Below are positions 26,450-38,095 of a stretch of 64,000 bases of DNA, piece by piece. Where the stretch lies: positions 5,806 to 69,805 of the forward strand of contig VTPC01008133.1 in the NCBI GenBank assembly GCA_011009095.1. The letters are read 5' to 3'. Source of the stretch: Ignelater luminosus. Its lineage: Eukaryota > Arthropoda > Insecta > Coleoptera > Elateridae. Each line of letters begins with the position of its first letter. Within the stretch, counting starts at the first letter, position 1. The position numbers were made by a program, and so were the translations under genes. A model generated the notes under the pieces. That model was given only the letters and a program-made list of their open reading frames with translations. It was not told the DNA's origin and made no database searches.

Positions 26450-29400
26450 CTAGACATTTTTTAAAATGGAATGGATTCGAACATTCAACCTTTGCTCAAA
26501 ATCATAATCCTTATAATGAGACATATGGGTTAGAAGCGTTTTTCCTTCTTCTTTAGTCTAAAATTATCCAAACAATGTTAATGAATATTGTCTAGTATAT
26601 TATAAAAATTATCTACCTCTATATTCTTAATCAGCATTGATCCTAATTCATACTGTGCAAATGCAGAAACGTGAGCATCCTCTGCATTATAAGGTTTTAA
26701 CTTTCGAACTTCTAAGCACTTTCTAAAACTGTGTACTGCATCTTCATATTGCTTAATTATATAATGGCAGATTCCTTCAATTAACTGTGATATCCCTAAC
26801 ATTGGCTCACTTGTAGCATCACGTACTATTGATTGACAATCTAAAATGTATTGTTAATGTTATACGAATCAATCAGTTATTATTATCAAACACATCACTC
26901 AACAATAAGAATACTTACCAGCTATAATATTGGCTATACTAGTGTAACTACAACTTGGTAAAGTATTCCAAAGATATAACAATTCATAAACAAACATTCT
27001 CCAATAATTACGATCAACTCTAGACAACTCTTCTTCATCTTTAGGACAACATCTAAATCTTCTAAATAAGAACAATTCCAATTGCGACCCTTTGGGAGCA
27101 TTTTCAAAAAGATTTATTGTTTCTTTAAGAACAGAAAAATCTTTTAAGTTATCACATGATCCTGAACAAATGGCAGCTAAATAAGCATAAAAAGATCTTG
27201 ACCATCTGCTGGATAATTTAAGTAACTGAAAGGTATGTTCTGCTGCTGGATAATCGAGCTGTATCAGGTGACACCATCCTACTTCATGCAATGATAAAAT
27301 TTTTATTTCACGTTGAGTTGAATTATCAACCGATGCCTGAAATGCTTTTAAAGCACTTGGTATATCTGACTGAAATAAATTCAAAATTATTTTTGAAACT
27401 TAATACTAAAATTTAAAAATACTTACATTTAATCTATAAACTCTTCCTCTAAAAAACAAAAACAATGCTGAATCACCATATTCTTCCTGGGATTCATCTA
27501 ACAATTGTGAAGCTGCTCTCACTCCAGCTTGAACGTTGCTACCATCTAATGCATAAAATGGTCTAACAATTGTATGATACCACAAAAGAGACAATCTACA
27601 AACGTAGTAACTTTTAATATTGACGAACATTAAACATTTTTGTCATAATTACGTTGCAAGAGGTGCACGCATGTCAGTTCCTTGCCTAGCATACATGAGA
27701 TTAGAAATGCCCATTTGTCGATTACCACCAAATCCAAAAAAATTTGTAATCTTTAATAAGGATGGAGGTAACAATGAGATTCCTAGATGAAATAAACCAA
27801 AACCAAATGACACTGCACTCATCAGTCTTGTTATGGTTTCTTTATCTATGTCGTGAGCTTTTCTGTAAAAGTAAGAAAAAATTCTTCATTATATCTACTT
27901 GACAGATTTATTCATACCTATTTATGACTAGTGTATCGAGTTAATTAATTGTCTATTTATAATCTGCAAACGTAGAAGTTCTTCTAGACATTTATAGGGC
28001 AGCTTGAAGTAAATAAAAGAAATACAAAAGTACCTTGGAATGCAGTTACAGAAAATAAAATTTAATGAATATATACGGAATGTGTAGTAAATAATACATA
28101 TGAAAATGTTTACCTATTAAAAATTTGTGTTTTTTATTTTAAAATAAAAAAATTTATAATTTCGATAATATATACACTGTAATACAGATTAGGTTCTTTA
28201 ATATATTTGCATGTCAAAATTAGGTAAATTAACATATTTATATAGGGATAGTAACTGGAAAAAAAGAAGTAAAATATGAAAATTTGGATAAAAAAGAAAA
28301 TTATAAAATATTTATTTATTTAAACAAATTTTACATTTTCTTACAAATTAAACATTTTCTTTGACTTCACCTGTTTTATATAATATGTGAAGTATTAAAG
28401 CAACTATTTCCGTTGCACTGTAGACATGCTATACTACAGTATAAACCACTCTTCTGGCATCCACACGCAGCTCCACATCCCTTATTACTATTACAGAATA
28501 ACATTTTCAGTAAATTATCTGGAGCTGGTAATTGATTCATAGTTATTGGGATGAACATGTTATACAGGAATACTTCCATCCCCAATTTTCAATAATTGTA
28601 TCATTCCCTAGCCATATCTGGATTTGCAGGTAAACCCTTTTTAGGTGTTCAAATGCTGCATCAGATGTAGGAGCTAAAGATGACAGAAGTCTAAGGAATT
28701 ACATATATTTATAACTTTTTTGGAACCAAATTTCCTATGAAGTATCACAGCCAAAGTAATATGCAGAGGTGATAGAAATTATTGAGGTCGTATGGCTGAT
28801 ATTATAGCATTTATTATTTTTGGCTGTTGCTTTTACGAAAGAATTGAACCTCAAGATATTTAAATCTTTAATTTCGGCCGAAGCACCATATAAACCCAAA
28901 ATGCATACTACACCTGCTTGAAATATGTTATTAGCATCTTCATTGTAAGATTTGTCAAATGTTTAATAGATCATCGAGGTTGTATACCATCAGCTGGAGT
29001 AGCTATTTCAATGGTTCCCATATAATGAAACATTCCTTTACCATCAATTGTGTCAATATTAAAGTCAGCATTATCATGTACAAATTGAACAAAAGTGCCA
29101 GGTTTTATTTCTGGTGGACTTGCAAAAGTTGCTGAAGCTTCATATGTACATAGCCTCTTTGTATCAAGCACAAAAGTCTAAGGAATTACATATATTTATA
29201 ACTTTTTTGGAACCAAATTTCCTATGAAGCATCACAGCCAAAGTAATATGCAGAGGTGATAGAAATTATTGAGGTCGTATGGCTGATATTATAGCATCCA
29301 CTATAGATTTACATTTCTTCTCATAATTAGGAATAATTTCTGCTTTGTTTTTCTTATCTTTTAAGGAGATCCACGCGAAGTAGTCAGGTTTTTAAAATTT

Positions 29401-32400
29401 CTTAAAAATTTGTCAACTTAATCTAGATAGTCTAATAATTAATAAAAAAATTTAAAAACAGTAGGTTTCCGGGATATTTTATAAAATAATTAGTTTTGAA
29501 AATGGTAATTTTTACATGTAGGTAAATGGAGATTCCACCAACCGTGTATTTGATTAAGAATTTAATGCAATTAACGATTTTAAAAAAATTTTATCTTTAT
29601 TGAATTTGATTGAAAAAATAATAAGCTTTCGGTTAAAACAATAAAAAAAGGAGGTTTCCGGACATATTACGGAGATATTTGATATTTTTTATGAAAAATC
29701 ATAAGGAACTTCCGTTTTTTGAAGTCTTGTGTTTGACTTGGCAACACCGCTTGCGCAGTAAGCCGGCGCATAAGTAACCGCGGTTTTTTAAACACTATAT
29801 TATCTGTCATTTTAGTTAGACAGTAAACAAGATTTTTTTCAATTAAAGCAAATTAAAAATACAAAGATACTCAAAATTAAAAACTGGCAATTATTTAATC
29901 GATAAGTAAGGAATATAATTTAATTAACAAGATTATGGAAATAAAATAATAAATTTATTTATAAAAAATATACATTTGTGCACAACTTAAAAATTAAGTA
30001 ATAATTAATAATACAAATTTTCACGGATATAATTAAAAATTAGAACAAAATTTTTATTTTTTTTCACGCTCACCAAGTCTATCAACAATTGCCTTGATTG
30101 TTTTTTCATTTTTTGTAACACGTGGTTTATTATTTATGTTTTCTGCTAGCAACAGTTTTACACTATCATAACCGCCGAGTTGAAATGCTTTTTTTAAAGT
30201 TGTCAAATTTATTCGACCCAGAGCAATTTTAGATGCAATAACCGACGTTACAGCTCCTTTAAAGTACTTCTTCAACGCTCTATCCGCCAAAATGAAAGGC
30301 GTGCTTTTCGCCATAGATATAATTTTATCGTTAGGAACATTAATTTTATCGATTAATGTTGATAAAATTTTAATATCTTGCGCTGCATTATGAAGTCCTT
30401 CGGTAAATTCAGGTCCTAAAAAATATCGAGCTAAATCTTCTACTTTGAATGATTGTTTTTCTTCTTGTCGTTTTGTTAAGAAGTTTTTAAAAATTGTCAA
30501 AGTATCAGCAAAACCAACAACCGTTTTTTTAAATTGTTCCATCATTTTGTATTGAAATAAATATCTCAATATTATTGGAAAGTCAAACCTAGAAAACACG
30601 TAATTATTGTATTATAAATTACAAAAAAAAAGATTACTAAAATTTATAACGATATTTGAAGACAAATTATAACAACAATATTTACCTGAAGCCGTTATGT
30701 GCTATCAAAATAATAGGACTATTAAACGATTTTAAATATATTAAAAAGTTTTCAAAAACAGTTTTAATAGGAGTAGTCGATAACTTCTCGTTGCCAGAAA
30801 ACATTTCACCTCTGATAATCTCTCGCGGTGTTGTCAAGCATATACCGGTAATTCAGAGTGCTATATTTTTTATTAGTCAATTAAATGTTAATAATTATTT
30901 AATGAGTGAATTTTTTCGGAAATTTTGATAAAAATTTTCTCAATTAATTTGAAAATTAATTTTCAAATGCATAATAGAAGAATCCCTAAGTATTATTTTC
31001 TAATAGACATTCTTTATACTAGGGGGGTACTTGGATCTCCTTAAGATTATTTCTGACTTCAACGATTTTAGGATTGATTTATCAACATCTTCAAGCATTT
31101 TGTCACTTGGTGGATAATTTTCATTATCGTAGACTTGAGTTCTTATGTACCTTCTAATAATTTCGCTAACCGCTTTGAATATCCGAAATTCCTTTTCTTT
31201 TTTATTATTACATCTTTGATTGTACCAATTTTCTGTTAATATATCATGGTTTATCTTTTTAAAACATATAATGGTATTGACTCCAAATTTACTTGCAATA
31301 ATAATATCATTGTGAAAGCGATCTATTAGTCGTCTTTTAATAGTTTTTTCATCGGGGATATGCTCAGTAGTTATCACATTTTTCAATTCTTGCATGGTAA
31401 ATTGGCAGTTGTCATTCTCTTTTATGTACTTATATATTTGTTCCATTGCTGTATATCATCAAAATTCTAGGATTAGTTTTCTTTTCAACATTACTCAGGT
31501 GAATAGAATCTAAGCGAATTATAGCAATCTGCATGATATTTTGCTTCAAGTGTCTAGATCTACTATACCAGAAATTCTTTTATGAATTTCTCGACACTAA
31601 TCATTTTTCTAAATGGCTACAAAATTCAGGATGGAGTTGTTCGACATTGGAGTACTAACATAAGAAATTTGTCTTCGCTGACCTTTATTCAATTTTGCTT
31701 CCTTTGCCTTAACAGCTTCTTGTCCACAAATGAAACAGTTAGTTTTCTGATTGAAGCCAGAGAAATTATTGCTACTTCGGAGCTTTTTTTTCGGAGGAGA
31801 AGGTGAAGTTTGAGTTTGTTTTTTTTTATACATTTTAATGTATTTCTTATTAATATATTTCTGACGGCAATTCGAATGAGCATAAACGAATTCAGTTTGT
31901 AAGTGAGGTGATAATCCATCCTGTCGTCACTTGAAGCACCTGCTCTAGATCCCTATAACCCATACCATAAACTGGTTTCTTTAAAAGATGGTCCTCGATG
32001 TCTATTTAAGTGAAACTCCACGTATATATAAAAAAATTTACTATTTAAAACAAAATTGTATGCCCAAATATTAATTTTTTATGGTTATTTGTCTAAACAA
32101 TGAAAAAATCGAAAAACAAATAAATTTTTGGTAGACATTTCAATTTTTTGTATAAAAAACAAAATCCCATTCATTCACTGTAACTGTATTCCAAGGCCAA
32201 AACCCCCAGGCGCTGTACTAATTCATGTTCTCATTATATTCTTAGAAAACAAATCTGTCAACCCTAGTAATAAACTTTCCTAAAATAAGAAAAACGCCAG
32301 TTCTGCTTTATAAAGTATCTTATCACAGCCGTCAGTCACCTTTAATGTCCCCAGGCAGTGATGTGTGTGTGTCAACAATGTTGACAATGGTCAACAATTA

Positions 32401-35400
32401 AATGCACATGCGCCAAGCTACTAAATTTGATTTTTTCCATAAATTAGCTTGTTTGTGTAATGTGTTTGTTCCAGTATTACTTTATACTTGAGTACAATTC
32501 AGACACATTGCTGTACATGTAGCATTTCCTATCTATCACATTATCCAGGTTTTCAGTTGCTAGGGTTTCAATGTTGTTATTATTACTTCAGAAAAAAAAA
32601 CAAATAAGATTTTATTCCTTTATTCAAATCATTTTTATTATTTACTAGGAAGCCCACCCGTGATAAATCACAGTGTATTTTATTTTATGTTTTCATTTTC
32701 ATTAATTTTAATCTCATTTATTTAATACTATCTGTAATCATAGTGACGATTGATATGGGCATGCCAGAAATGTTTTACAAACGCAACTGTTTCGGTCGCA
32801 TCCCATTGTTAGCACGCAACATTATTAATTATTTATTATATTAGATATTATATAAAAATAGTCATTTCTTGTATTTATAATATAAAAAGTTAAACTCATC
32901 AAGATTTGGCAATTTAACATAATAACATGAATTTATTCTGAAGAGCTGGCATCCTACTGTATCACCATGCATCTGCCCCAATATATACAGGGTGTTACAA
33001 ATTCAAGTAATTCTATGAGGATCTCAAAAACCATAAGAGATACAAATTTGTTTAAATTATTGCAAAAATGCGCATTTATGTGCCTGGTTTTCAAATGTAT
33101 AATCCCAAATTTCAGTGGCCATTTTGACCATGTTCCAGAGATGATATAAAAAACTAAAAGTATACATGTATCTTGTTTTTTGATGTAGAATACAATTCTA
33201 ATTTTTGAAAATTCTTCAAATTTCGGTGGCCATTTTGACCATGTTCCCAAAGAGATATCAAAAAAACGAAGACACCACAAGGTCTTTGGTTTTTGATGTA
33301 GAATCCAAATGTGAAGTCAAAATTTCAAAAGATGCGGACAGACAGACAGACTTTGCAAATTCAGTAACGACTCCTATCGGAGTTCATTGAGAATTAATAA
33401 CATATGTTTGTTGAACTCCTGAATTTTGTGTACCTACCTAATCATGATTAGTGTTCCCAGATACAACTACTACTATTATCCTTATAAATAATGACCATTT
33501 GCAATTTAAGCTAAGCATTACACCTCTGGTGGCAGAAATACTGAACTAAGATGAGAAAGTGTATTTCAAATTTCAAGGTGAATTAAGCCATTATCAGTAA
33601 AGTAAATATTTATCATTAATTCTTTGTGCTTTTGATACAGTTTAAGTGAATTTTATTTTAAAAGATGACATGAGTTCAACAACAGCTTCTGAATTAACTT
33701 GCCTAGCCCTAAACTACCTAAACATACCTGGAAACTCTCTTAATTCACATAAGATTACATTGCAGGAAGTCATACTTAAATAAATAAATATTTTAAAGAG
33801 GCTAGGTATTTGAAATGGAATTCACACAAGTAACGACAAACAAGAAGTGCCTTCTTCATGTCAAAATTAATATATTTTAAAGTGCACAAAAAGTTAATAT
33901 GAATTATCCATAGAGGCTAAAGTACTGGTATTTTCACATAAACTGTCATAAAATAATCTATTCCTATTTGTTGAATTTTCTAATCTCCCATAATATATTT
34001 AAATATAATATTCACCTCAATTTAAACTGTAAAAAAAATTTAATAAAAACATAACTAGCACTTACTGTCTTTCTGTAGAGAAGATGTTGAATGTCGATGT
34101 AAAGTAGGATAGGGATATATTACTGCTAAAAGGAGATATTTGGGACAAAAATCCATTAGGACGTTTATTTTTTTGTAAATGTCTAGAAAGTGCACTATTA
34201 ACGGACGTTGATTTTTTGAGAAACAAATTTACTTTGTTTACATCGATATATTGTGAGCTATTAACACCATTACTCTTTGCTGATCGGGACTCTAATGAAT
34301 TTGCATTAGAAATCTTAGAACTACTGCAACTATCCAAATCAGGAGTAGTTGCAGTTGAACGATCACTTTCATTATTTACACTATGGTTTCGATTTGAATT
34401 GTCGTTATTACAAGCCAAACTTGTTGCATCAATAGCATTGCATTTTGAATTGCAGCTATTATTTATCACATTGTAGTTACTATGAGAATAATTATTACTA
34501 ATGCTATATGAACACTTGCAATTGCACTTGAGATTGGAATTCTTCTTAAATTCCTTATCATTACAGAAATTTTGCTTTGAATCAAAATTAGTTGTGTAGG
34601 AATGAGTCATTTTTGGAGAATAAGGATGTTTGTTTTGGATGTACCCATTGGACGGAGATGTGGAGGAGAATGTTGCTGGTTCCTCTGGAAAATCCCATTC
34701 GCCAGAACTGTCTGAAGTTGCACCAGGTTCTTCATCATCTGCAGCTTGATGAGGAGGTGTACTATGATGATGTGCTATGGCATCTATAGTTATATGAAAA
34801 TTATTGTTGCAATTAAAAATAATTAAATAAATTATCACCTGGTAGTTCCCCAACAATTTCCCTATACAAATTTCGTATTTCACTATAAGCATGCTGATAA
34901 ACCTTCCATGATTTTCGAAGAACCCACCCTCCTTTGAGATATCCAGACAAATCTTGTTGGAGAAATGTCAGTATAGCTAAACATACTTGGGAGTCAGCAA
35001 GTATGATCTGACATTCAAGATGTTCTGCAGCTGACAGAGTAGTTTCAGAACCAAACACCCTTGATTTCACCGATTTTAACCATCCGGTATCTGTAGCGCA
35101 TCGTCTTTCCATCTCTTTTAAAGCTGCCGTAGCTACATTTAATTTATCATCTTCAAATGTCATAAGTGCATCCTATTAAAGAAATTTTTATATATCGTAA
35201 ATTGCTGCGTACACAAACTTATACATACCATAAAGACTGCAAATGAATAACCAGCATACATTTGTAAGTCATTAGGATACTTTTTAAATAATGTTTGTGC
35301 TTCATCAGCTTTATTATTTATAAGTAACTGAACTCCTCGACGTGCTAATTTCCATCTTGGAATTTGTTCTTCATTGATTTGTTCGGATATCGTTAAGCTT

Positions 35401-35414
35401 TCTGAAGTTGCCAT
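26450..35414 (-). CDS. TTC39: Tetratricopeptide repeat protein 39 (TTC39) family
   Basis: Eight exons on the minus strand: 35414-35229, 35172-34839, 34783-34066, 27862-27653, 27595-27427, 27369-26919, 26840-26617 and 26557-26450, giving 799 residues; all introns are GT-AG and phases agree. Recognisable family blocks, in order: WKLARRGVQLLINNKADEA, MTFEDDKLNVATAAL, VSFGFGLFHLGISLLPPSLL, WYHTIVRPFYALDG, SLHEVGWCHLIQLDYPAA, and the terminal DYDFEQRLNVRIHSIL. TTC39 proteins carry TPR helices and are related to yeast Iml2; vertebrate members affect lipid metabolism and cilia, but the molecular role is poorly known. Exon 3 adds about 239 residues rich in Asn, Ser and Cys, which makes the protein longer than the roughly 580-680 residues of vertebrate members. 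The start is the first in-frame ATG. Which paralogue (A, B or C) cannot be assigned. Confidence 0.93.
28687..28810. repeat. 124-bp direct repeat, copy 1
   Basis: This is nearly identical (one difference seen) to 29174-29297. On the minus strand it encodes the block ending LHRKFGSKKVINIC. Here it interrupts the mobile-element gene between the blocks FVKATAKNN and SSLAPTSDAA, which should be adjacent. Confidence 0.9.
29174..29297. repeat. 124-bp direct repeat, copy 2 (in original coding context)
   Basis: In this copy the encoded block runs straight into the following LDTKRLCTYEAS and HDNADFNI blocks, as expected for the family. It is therefore likely the source and copy 1 the duplicate. Confidence 0.9.
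30054..30960 (-). pseudogene. DEDDh-type exonuclease remnant
   Basis: Two minus-strand exons: one ending at about 30688 with LIAHNGFR (donor AG|GTAAAT), and one from about 30592 (acceptor TTTTCTAG) to 30054, together reading IAHNGFRFDFPIILRYL, then VVGFADTLTIF and HNAAQDIKILSTLIDK. The H-N-x-x-F-D-x-P-I block fits the ExoII motif and the H-x-A-x-x-D block the ExoIII motif of DnaQ/DEDDh 3'-5' exonucleases. The ExoI motif with its acidic pair should lie upstream but the frame is closed there by a TGA just before TGICLTTP. About 130 residues follow the ExoIII block and match nothing I know. It is probably a dead, transposon-carried or retro-derived nuclease; whether it belonged to the flanking element is unclear. 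Confidence 0.6.
31000..31935 (-). pseudogene. N-terminal and middle parts of the decayed mobile-element protein
   Basis: Minus-strand reading order: a Cys/His segment AHSNCRQKYINKKYIK, then KTNCFICGQEAVKAKEAK (31833-31609), a broken stretch with LEAKYHADCYNSLRF-like sequence near 31560-31500, and an open frame 31446-31000 with IYKYIKENDNCQFTMQELKN and IIRRYIRTQVYDNENYPPSD. The C-x-x-C zinc-finger-like start, the H-x-x-C-x-x-K segment and the order of the blocks agree with the family whose C-terminal part lies at 28376-29370. Frameshifts and stops divide it. The assignment to one element is inference from order, strand and family memory. Confidence 0.55.
32983..33002 (+). mobile_element. Solo TATACAGGGTG transposon end
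   Basis: The sequence TATACAGGGTGTTACAAATT matches the termini of the palindromic elements elsewhere in the window. No facing end is found within 1.5 kb. It directly precedes a SINE body, so the element may have been truncated. Confidence 0.45.
33090..33395 (+). mobile_element. SINE body copy
   Basis: The copy contains GGCCATTTTGACCATGTTCC twice, TTTTTGATGTAGAATCC, and a GACAGACAGAC run followed by TTTGCAAATTCAGTAACGA. The same series occurs at 41940-42330 and 49187-49605, where the latter is attached to a tRNA-like head. The tRNA head is missing here. Confidence 0.65.
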
Positions 35415-35910
35415 ATCAATTACATTTTTTTAGAAAGTGGTGGTTACGTTAAATTTTTGAACATTATTTACCAAATAATGTAATTTTAGATCTTTTATGT
35501 TTAGTACACCATACACACACATTTATATTAAAAATTTAGCTAATTACGATTATAACAAGTTTATAATATTTATATACAAATTTTTCTAAATCATACATTA
35601 AACAAGTTGTATTTTATTTACTAAAATTTAATTTTAACTTTTATACCTATTTTTGACAATCCTGTCAAATGTCAACCATATTGGGGTGATTCATTCATAG
35701 CTTGCTTGTATTGATTTTCACCCCTCGTTCTATTTCAACCCTCAATGAAATGAATGTTTTATTAACTATGTGAAAGAATTTTTATTATAAAAAAAACCAA
35801 ATCACTGCCAATCATTTATTTTAAATAAATAACAAGATTACAATCTCATCGATCATAAATAAATTTCTCTGTAATCATTCTAAAATAAATTACAACTATT
35901 TAAAGGAATG
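35415..35910. other. Intergenic gap between CANT1 and TTC39
   Basis: About 500 bp separate the CANT1 stop from the TTC39 start on the same strand. It must hold the CANT1 3' UTR and the TTC39 promoter and 5' UTR. I see no defined core promoter element. Confidence 0.6.
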
Positions 35911-37627
35911 CTAAATAAATTCTAAACCTTCATATTTTAAATCTGATATAAGGGTATCTTCTAACAAAACATTACCATTTATAGTAAACGCTGTAATATA
36001 AGTGGCCGTTTTGCCTTCTAACTCTTCGCTACGTAAAGCCACAATTACATTATCTTCTGAAGTTGGAATAAACCTAAATGACGAAAATCCCCTGGTTGGT
36101 ATTAAATTCTCTATCTGGAAAATATGTAATATTAATTTACTTTTAAAAATTATTATGATTAAAGATTATGTTTGGTTATGAGATCAATATTTTGCTTTAA
36201 ATTTTATTTTAACATTTCAATGCCGAACCATAAAGATTTAAAAAAAAACCAAAAATAGAAAGAAACATATTCACACATACTTTAGTAGCTTCTACATCAT
36301 GTACTCTAGGATCTGCACTAATTAACCATGAACATCCTCTATGCTCATCTAAAGTTTCGTTGTAACTTTCTTTACTACATCTTCGTGGTAAGAAAAACCA
36401 TCGTTGGTGTACATTAGACCATACTGCACTTTCATGTATCATATAACCAGGCCAATGTATGTCGAGAATTTCTCTTATACGTTTATACTCTTCCACCCAG
36501 TTTATATGAGATACCTTAAAAATAATGATACTTTATTGTTTATTTAAAATTTATTAACAATACTTATTAGCACAGTCTATTTTAAGAAAACTTAGGAAAA
36601 TGGAATGTCATTTAAAATTAACTGTTATCAGTTGAATAACACTTATTAGATTACTTCATACGAATTTAATTAAAATGCATTGCTTAATAAGAGTTGCAGC
36701 AAAATTGACGCATGACACATCAAATTATGAATTACAACATAACTAATTCTTTTTCTAAATCTAAAAAGCATAATATACTTATACTTGCCACTCCTTTAGT
36801 TGTTATAATTTTAATATATTGTGGGTTATTATTCATAAATGCTCCAGCAGGTGTAGTCCACTCTTTGCCCATCGATCCAATATATAACGATTCATCTTTT
36901 ACTGTTGCCCACTCTGACTTGAACCCTTTTGTATTTCTATAATTGACAATTATAATAATTTAAGGTACGCTTTATTACAAACACTAGTATTTACCTGCCA
37001 TCACCATCCATAAGTAATAGCCATGGTATAGCTTTATCGTTAATTATTTCAAATACCATTCCAGTACGATCATCGAAAGTAAGCAACCTTCCATCAAATA
37101 CTACCAATTCAGATAATTCCATACCCCTATCTTTCAGGGCAAAATTTGTTGTAAGTCTTACAGGATCATTATGATCCCAACTAATAACCACTGTTTGTTT
37201 TGTAGGACTATAACTTAAGTAACCCTTTTTTAAATATGAATACCAAGTATATTTTTCCGTTTTACTTTTAGAATTGGTGTCTAAATCAGCTATGATACCT
37301 AAAAGCATAATTACTTCAACATCTTTAATTCACTTTTTCATTGTTATTCTTACCTATCCTAAATGTGTGCATGCTATTAGTTTTAATCGGTGTTGTTAAT
37401 GGATAGGTATAATTGTAGTTAATATTTAAAATTCCACTATTTGAACTAGATTTCTTAGGAAATATGTATAATATAATTAATACTAGAAGTCCAGCTATTG
37501 CTACGACTGATATAAACTGTGTTTGACTTCGTAAGGTTTTATTTATTATGCGATATCCTGGTGGGGTGCGAAGGGCTTTTCGCCAGTCCTTCACTGCAAC
37601 CATTTCACACTCTTCATTAACCCTCAT
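35911..37627 (-). CDS. CANT1: Calcium-activated nucleotidase 1 (CANT1, apyrase family)
   Basis: Five minus-strand exons: 37627-37354, 37298-36995, 36936-36789, 36514-36281 and 36114-35911, giving 387 residues (human protein about 400). Residues 38-56 (FISVVAIAGLLVLIILYIF) form a signal anchor, so the enzyme is a type II membrane protein with a lumenal or secreted catalytic five-bladed propeller. Family blocks seen: IADLDTNSKS, SYLKKGYLSYSP, GMELSELVVFDGRLLTFDDR, LLLMDGDG, GKEWTT, PGYMIHESAVW, RWFFLPRRCSKESYNE and the terminal KYEGLEF. The enzyme hydrolyses UDP and GDP in a Ca2+-dependent way in ER/Golgi and supports glycosylation and proteoglycan synthesis. Intron 36515-36788 seems to use a GC donor (GTG|GCAAGT). 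An in-phase GT donor three bases earlier exists but has poor consensus and would drop one residue of a block of conserved length. Confidence 0.93.
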
Positions 37628-38095
37628 TCGGAGTAAAACTTAGATATCACAGATGATTTTGTTTTGTGGTTATATTACACATTAATGAAGTATAATAGAT
37701 ATATATTTAGTAACATGAACTAGATATCACAATGTGTTTACGGCTGCATTTTTCTAGTCAACTTGCGATAAAGCTGTACACGTCTATAAAATTTCTTGTT
37801 AAAACCATCTTTGTAGTACGTGAACATAACCTAGACACGTCATGTTAAGGGAAAAAACTTGACTTACATATAAAAAGTAAAGTTAACATCGAATATATAA
37901 TAATAAGTTCGTACATATAATTTAAAGATTAATAAGAAAAAAGCTTTTGTTTGTGATTTATGTACAGTAGTATAAAATTCTTAAAAAAAAATTAATAAAA
38001 ATAGCTTTAATAAATTTACTAAACGTAAAGAAGCATTAAATAATTCTAATAGATAATATATTGTAGGTTACTATTTTTTAAGCTTTTAGAAAATC
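37628..38095. other. CANT1 upstream region
   Basis: AT-rich sequence with no recognised feature other than being upstream of the CANT1 start. Confidence 0.5.

Larger units (their letters stand above)
28376..29370 (-). pseudogene. C-terminal part of a decayed mobile-element protein
   Basis: Read on the minus strand, the pieces follow one another with stops and frameshifts: KNKAEIIPNYEKK (near 29350), LHRKFGSKKVINIC, FVQFVHDNADFNIDTIDGKG (29171-28971), VVCILGLYGASAE and FNSFVKATAKNN (down to 28811), SSLAPTSDAAFEHLKRVYLQ, WLGNDTIIENWGWKYSC, and a Cys-rich tail GCGAACGCQKSGLYCS...CLQCNGNSC (28585-28376). I recognise this series of blocks from many unnamed, repetitive proteins predicted in insect, mollusc and fish genomes, but know no function; mobile origin is inferred from that repetitiveness and from the decay. 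Nothing suggests it is expressed. Confidence 0.65.
27863..34065 (-). other. Intron 3 of TTC39 (6.2 kb), host to several insertions
   Basis: The donor is CA|GTAAGT at 34066/34065 and the acceptor TTTTACAG just before 27862. It is by far the largest intron of the gene and contains a decayed mobile-element gene, an exonuclease-like pseudogene, a SINE body and a solo transposon end, annotated separately. The remaining stretches (27863-28340, 29400-29990, 31940-32980, 33400-34065) show nothing recognisable. Confidence 0.8.

Noticed and set aside
30656..30928. A 90-codon plus-strand frame
   Set aside because: It is antisense to the exonuclease-like exon and has no family resemblance of its own.
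34216..34789. Plus-strand frames of 86 and 65 codons
   Set aside because: They are antisense shadows of TTC39 exon 3.
36712..36942. A 76-codon plus-strand frame
   Set aside because: It is antisense to CANT1 exon 3.
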